DNA from: Corynebacterium aquatimens
GTDB lineage: Bacteria > Actinomycetota > Actinomycetes > Mycobacteriales > Mycobacteriaceae
NCBI RefSeq assembly: GCF_030408395.1
Contig: NZ_CP046980.1
Location: 186,001-250,000, forward strand
Length of the DNA stretch: 64,000 bases
Reading direction: 5' to 3'
Shown: one piece after another, positions 60,521 through 64,000 of the stretch
How the letters are laid out: every line of letters starts with the position of its first letter
How positions within the stretch are numbered: position 1 is the stretch's first letter
The notes under the pieces: model-generated
Databases searched by the model: none
Seen by the model: the letters and a program-made list of their open reading frames with translations, nothing else
Told to the model about the DNA's origin: nothing
Program-made: the position numbers and the translations under genes

Positions 60521-61387
60521 TCACGCATGAAACAGCCGCGCGTACACCCGCCGCATCACGCCGAGCGGCAGCGCGCGATACAGGTTCCGCACGGCCAGGT
60601 TCACCCGCGCGCGCGGCCGGCTGATCAGTCCGTAGCTGACCAGCGCGTCCTGCATGGCTCGTTCGGCCGCCCGCGTTTCCCGGGTGGTGCGGCGCCGAAA
60701 CTGCGCGTCGCTCACCCGGAAGTAGGTCAGCGGTTCCGGCATGTTGTGAAGCCGCTGGCCGGCGGCGATGAGCCGCGCCCACAGGTCATAGTCCTCCATG
60801 TTGTGCATTGGCCGGTACCCGCCGACCGCCCGCACGGCCGCGGTGCGCATCATCACCGACGGGTGATTCATCGGCGAATTGAGCCGCGTATACTGTGCAA
60901 TCTGCGCGTGTTCCTCCGGCAGCCGCCGCACCCCGCCCAACTTCCACGCGTCTCCGTCAGCCTCCCCATCAGCGCCCTCTTCAACACTGAACTCCTGCAT
61001 CGCCGAGCCCACCACGGCAATCTCGGGGTGCGCGCGCATGAACTCCAGCTGCTTTTCCAGCCGCTGCGCCGTCGCCGCGTCGTCTGAGTCGAGGCGCGCA
61101 ACAAACTCTGTCGTCACGCGGGCGAAACCGTGCGCCAAGGCCCTGCCCAAGCCCTGGTTGCGCTCCAACATCAGCGTCTCAACTCGCCCGTCGCGCAAAA
61201 GCTTATCGACGCCCCCCTCAACCGGCCCGTCCCTCACCACCAGAATCTCCTCCGCCGGCCGGCTCTGGCTATAAAGGCTGTTCAAGGCAGTTTCCAGCTC
61301 CGAAGCGGTGGTGCCCCGGTAGACGGCCATGAGCACGGTCACCGCGCCGGGGGTCAGATCCCCTGCGCCAGTCGAGTTCTTTTCCAT
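60521..61387 (-). CDS. family-2 glycosyltransferase (rhamnosyl-like)
   Basis: 288 residues. TVLMAVYRGTTASELETALNSLYSQ, ILVVRDGP, FVARLDSDDAA (DSDD metal site) and HNMEDYDLWARLIAAG (ED/LW acceptor motif). The C-terminus is Arg-rich. Likely an exopolysaccharide or cell-wall sugar transferase. Between rmlA and the first glycosyltransferase; ATG start with no close -10 box. Confidence 0.9.
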   Translation of the reverse strand: MEKNSTGAGDLTPGAVTVLMAVYRGTTASELETALNSLYSQSRPAEEILVVRDGPVEGGVDKLLRDGRVETLMLERNQGLGRALAHGFARVTTEFVARLDSDDAATAQRLEKQLEFMRAHPEIAVVGSAMQEFSVEEGADGEADGDAWKLGGVRRLPEEHAQIAQYTRLNSPMNHPSVMMRTAAVRAVGGYRPMHNMEDYDLWARLIAAGQRLHNMPEPLTYFRVSDAQFRRRTTRETRAAERAMQDALVSYGLISRPRARVNLAVRNLYRALPLGVMRRVYARLFHA

Positions 61388-61427
61388 GGGCTTGGCTCTC
61401 TTCTCGCGGGTTCAATTCTCGCGGGCT

Positions 61428-62291
61428 CTACTCCCGCGCGGCGTCGAGCAGGTAGCGCCCATAACCGGACTTCATCATGGGCTCCGCCAGGCGTTTGAGG
61501 GCCTCGCCGTCGATGAATCCTTGTGTGAAGGCCGCGACCTCGGGCGATCCGATCACCGTGCCGGTGCGCTTTTGGATCACTTCGACGTACGCGCTGGCCT
61601 CACTCATCGAGTCGATCGTGCCGGTGTCCAGCCACACGTCGCCGCGATGCAGGCGGTGGACCTGAAGTTTGCCGCGAGTGAGGTATTCCTCGTTCACGCT
61701 GGTGATCTCCAGCTCGCCGCGCTCCGAAGGTTCGATGGTCTTCGCGATGTCGACCACATCGTTGTCGTAAAAATACAGCCCCGTCACCGCGTAGTTGGAT
61801 TGCGGCTCCCTCGGCTTCTCGACGATCGATGTCGCCGTCCCTACCTCATCAAACGTGACCACGCCGTAGCGCTGCGGATCGGATACCTCGTACGCGAAGA
61901 TCGATCCGCCGTCGGGGTCAACGGCCTCGGCCATGAGCGCGTTAAGGTGGCCCCCGTCAAAGATGTTGTCGCCTAAAACCAGCGCTACTGAGTCGCTACC
62001 AATAAAGTCTTCGCCGATGATGAAGGCCTGCGCCAAACCGTCGGGGGAGGGCTGCACCGCGTAATCGATCATGAGGCCGAGCGCCGAGCCGTCTCCAAGC
62101 AGGCGCTCGAACGCTTCGCGGTCCTCAGGCGTCGTGATGATGAGGATCTCCCGAATACCCGCGTTAATCAGGGTGGTCAGGGGGTAGTAAATCATGGGCT
62201 TGTCGTAGATCGGCATCAGTTGCTTTGAGATGCCCTTCGTGATCGGGTACAGGCGCGTGCCGGAGCCGCCCGCGAGAATGATGCCCTTCAT
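61428..62291 (-). CDS. rmlA: glucose-1-phosphate thymidylyltransferase
   Basis: 287 residues, the usual short-form length. N-terminal signature MKGIILAGGSGTRLYPITKG, KPMIYYPLTTLINAGI, VALVLGDNIFDGG, FAYEVSDPQRYGVV and EKPREPQSNYAVTGLYFYDNDV. Makes dTDP-glucose from dTTP and glucose-1-phosphate, the first step to dTDP-rhamnose. The ATG at 62291 has TACACT 8 nt upstream (leaderless). The adjacent glycosyltransferases suggest a rhamnose-containing glycan. Confidence 0.96.
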   Translation of the reverse strand: MKGIILAGGSGTRLYPITKGISKQLMPIYDKPMIYYPLTTLINAGIREILIITTPEDREAFERLLGDGSALGLMIDYAVQPSPDGLAQAFIIGEDFIGSDSVALVLGDNIFDGGHLNALMAEAVDPDGGSIFAYEVSDPQRYGVVTFDEVGTATSIVEKPREPQSNYAVTGLYFYDNDVVDIAKTIEPSERGELEITSVNEEYLTRGKLQVHRLHRGDVWLDTGTIDSMSEASAYVEVIQKRTGTVIGSPEVAAFTQGFIDGEALKRLAEPMMKSGYGRYLLDAARE

Positions 62292-62299
62292 GGGGACAA

Positions 62300-62305
62300 A
62301 GTGTA
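62300..62305 (-). promoter_or_regulatory. -10 box of rmlA
   Basis: TACACT, 8 nt before ATG 62291. Confidence 0.45.
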
Positions 62306-62310
62306 GCCGG

Positions 62311-62350
62311 GCGGACCCAGGCAGACCCAGGCAGACCCAGGCAGACCCAG
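62311..62350. repeat. 10-bp tandem repeat x4 upstream of rmlA
   Basis: GCGGACCCAG then three exact GCAGACCCAG units, immediately upstream of the rmlA -10 box and overlapping no gene. Confidence 0.8.
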
Positions 62351-62378
62351 GCACGCCAGACCATGGGCACGGGTCTAC

Positions 62379-64000
62379 TTAGGCAGTGCGAGCCTGGGTA
62401 TCCGGCACGGGGAACAACACTGGGTCCGGGCACGAGGGGGTTGAGGTTGAAGGTTCCTGGCGCGGCACATCGCGGTGTTCCGAATCCGGCGGCGATTCGG
62501 TATCTGGTGGCGGGTTGGAATTCCCACCTGATTGGTCGCGACGTTTTCGCAGCTTATGTCCGCAACTATCGTGATAACCCACGGTGTCGTTGAATCTCAT
62601 GGGGCCGCCATCGGCGGGAACAACGCCGACCCGTCCGGTTTCGGGATCTCTGTCAACGTATCCCTTGTTCCCGGTGCCATCTCTTCGGTCGTTGTTACAT
62701 CTGTGATGGGCGCGACATAATCCGACCAGATTGTCGATGTCTGTCGGGCCTCCGTCGAGGTAGGGCAGTATGTGGTGGATGTCTAACTCGCTAAACGGCT
62801 TGTCGCACCCATGCCAGGCGCATACTCCCTGCATGGCCAGCAGTGCAATGCGCTGGTACACCGAGGCAAGACGCGTCCGGCCCAGCGAAAGTGGCACGCC
62901 GGTCACCGTGTCCAGCTGTGCCACAAAGTCATTGCCAACAAACCCCAGCCGCAGGAGGTCGTACACAGAGACCTCAATGCCAGTGTTGGTTGCAAACCGG
63001 GAGGTGTGGTCCGCCCCGGCCAAATCATCAAGCGTAATTCCCAAAACAACCGTTCCCACACCGTTTTGGGAAGTCGACTTCGAGTTCGACCACGTCCGCA
63101 CGATCCCCATCAGCTGGTCGAAGTGGCGTTGGCCCATGGTGCGGGTGTCCTTCGCGTGGGGATCACCGGGCTTCTGCCCGCCACCCCGACCGTAATCGAG
63201 GGCCGCCTTCAACATGGCAGCCTCCCCAGCCGGTGCCTTGATGGTGATCGAGCACATTCCGTCCGCGTCCTGCTGCCCGAAGTGAAGGTTGCGAGCGTGG
63301 AAATCAGACTGTGGCTTGTTCGCGGCCTTCCTCCGGCCGCGCTTATTAGCATCGCGAACGAGCCGCCGAACGAACTTCCGCAGATCTTCTGGGGAACGCT
63401 TCTCGGCCTCGGCGAGCGCTTCAGCCAGGATCGTTGCACGCCCAGGATCTGCGCCATCGCGCAGCTTCATCAGCTCGAGGTTGATGATCTTCTGTTTCTC
63501 CTCAGCGACCTTCTTCGCGCGCTCTTTGGCCTTCTTTTTCGCGGCGCGCTCCTCCTCAGCCCTACGGCGTGCTTCTTCCGCTGCCGCCGCAGCGGCTGCC
63601 GCTTCCTCGGCGGCGTTTGGTGTGTCCGGATCCACATCGTCAAAAAGCGAATCCTCCTCCACATCAAACTCAGGCACTTCCTCAAAAAGATCGGCCCCGC
63701 GTCGTAACCGACCCATGGCCTCCGCATGGGACAGCCCCAAAACGTCCCGCAGATACGCCACCGCGTGATTCGCGCCGACGACCTTGCCCGCTCCGTCACG
63801 TTCGCACAAATACGCAAACGCCGCATCCACATACGCCTTCTGCCCCGACACCGCGGCCTCCAACCGCTCCATGTCGTTGCGCACATCAGTAAATCGCAGG
63901 GGAGAGGGGTCGGCGAACACGCGCGAAATCTCCGCTATCGCATCACACAGCTTATCGACGGCCCCAGTCAGCGCACCGCCCGCCTTTGCACTATCGGTCT
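62379..64000 (-). CDS. DUF222/HNH endonuclease (start beyond right edge)
   Basis: The N-terminal DUF222 region is in frame from the window edge, and DPSPLRFTDVRNDMERLEAAVSGQKAYVDAAFAYL is visible. A Lys/Arg/Glu-rich linker, EEARRRAEEERAAKKKAKERAKKV, follows. The HNH nuclease motif CAWHGCDKPFSELDIHHILPYLDGGPTDIDNLVGLCRAHH lies near the C-terminus, and the C-terminal tail is Pro-rich. These repeated corynebacterial genes are of unknown biological role. A GTG at 63920 is the first in-window start, but the frame stays open to 64000, so the gene probably begins further right. GCTTATCGACG lies at 63950-63960. Confidence 0.9.
   Translation of the reverse strand, partial: TDSAKAGGALTGAVDKLCDAIAEISRVFADPSPLRFTDVRNDMERLEAAVSGQKAYVDAAFAYLCERDGAGKVVGANHAVAYLRDVLGLSHAEAMGRLRRGADLFEEVPEFDVEEDSLFDDVDPDTPNAAEEAAAAAAAAEEARRRAEEERAAKKKAKERAKKVAEEKQKIINLELMKLRDGADPGRATILAEALAEAEKRSPEDLRKFVRRLVRDANKRGRRKAANKPQSDFHARNLHFGQQDADGMCSITIKAPAGEAAMLKAALDYGRGGGQKPGDPHAKDTRTMGQRHFDQLMGIVRTWSNSKSTSQNGVGTVVLGITLDDLAGADHTSRFATNTGIEVSVYDLLRLGFVGNDFVAQLDTVTGVPLSLGRTRLASVYQRIALLAMQGVCAWHGCDKPFSELDIHHILPYLDGGPTDIDNLVGLCRAHHRCNNDRRDGTGNKGYVDRDPETGRVGVVPADGGPMRFNDTVGYHDSCGHKLRKRRDQSGGNSNPPPDTESPPDSEHRDVPRQEPSTSTPSCPDPVLFPVPDTQARTA

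Overview
The window is a high-GC actinobacterial chromosome segment, almost certainly from a Corynebacterium species. The evidence is a gene order typical of the genus: leuA, lysC-asd, sigC, katA; a class-I penicillin-binding protein, whcA, ridA, a metallo-hydrolase and glxR; a thioredoxin-like protein, a NUDIX hydrolase and marP; ssd with a tad locus; cspA, topA and cyaB; then holB. The species cannot be fixed from sequence alone. Many genes have a TAnnnT -10 box only 6-8 nt before the start codon, which is the leaderless-transcript arrangement common in this genus.

Layout. 0-6 kb: the start of leuA with a putative leucine leader peptide, a DMT transporter, aspartokinase and aspartate-semialdehyde dehydrogenase, an ECF sigma factor and catalase. 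6-13.4 kb: a six-gene Mrp cation/proton antiporter operon and a divergent heptad-repeat membrane protein. 13.5-20.5 kb: tRNA-Pro, a phosphoesterase, YqeY, PBP, WhiB, DUF4177, RidA, a metallo-hydrolase and the cAMP regulator GlxR. 20.5-30 kb: a thioredoxin-like protein, NUDIX, MarP, an alpha/beta hydrolase, a DUF1469 membrane protein, a HAD hydrolase, then the ssd-tadABC-pilin operon. 30-43 kb: a DUF1998 helicase, CspA, DedA, topoisomerase I, the adenylate cyclase that would feed GlxR, a copper chaperone/DyP peroxidase pair, an Asp/Gly-tailed membrane protein, HolB and tRNA-Thr.

43-51.3 kb is an insertion-sequence pile-up whose history can be read base by base. An IS1249-like element sits in the tRNA-Thr terminator (8-bp duplication). 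An IS21-family element interrupts a DUF3800 gene (5-bp duplication), and an IS256-family element interrupts the istA gene of that IS21 (8-bp duplication). An IS150-like IS3 element sits in the loop of the terminator behind DUF3800 (3-bp duplication). Removing the insertions restores the DUF3800 and istA frames. A phage-integrase C-terminal fragment closes the region.

51-64 kb: two paralogous CAP-domain surface proteins, a DUF4442 protein, an acyl-CoA synthetase, a secreted SGNH hydrolase, a DsbA-like protein, DUF2304, two glycosyltransferases, RmlA and a DUF222/HNH endonuclease that runs off the right edge.

The two most unusual signals are: (i) an 11-mer, GCTTNTCGACG, found 24 times (15 as GCTTATCGACG) on both strands and in several reading frames, but absent from the IS island; and (ii) three palindromic elements, one in each roomy gap between convergent genes, that share a core (GYGACCTG) while their outer arms differ in sequence yet remain self-complementary. 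No intergenic stretch exceeds about 300 bases. No CRISPR array or rRNA was seen.
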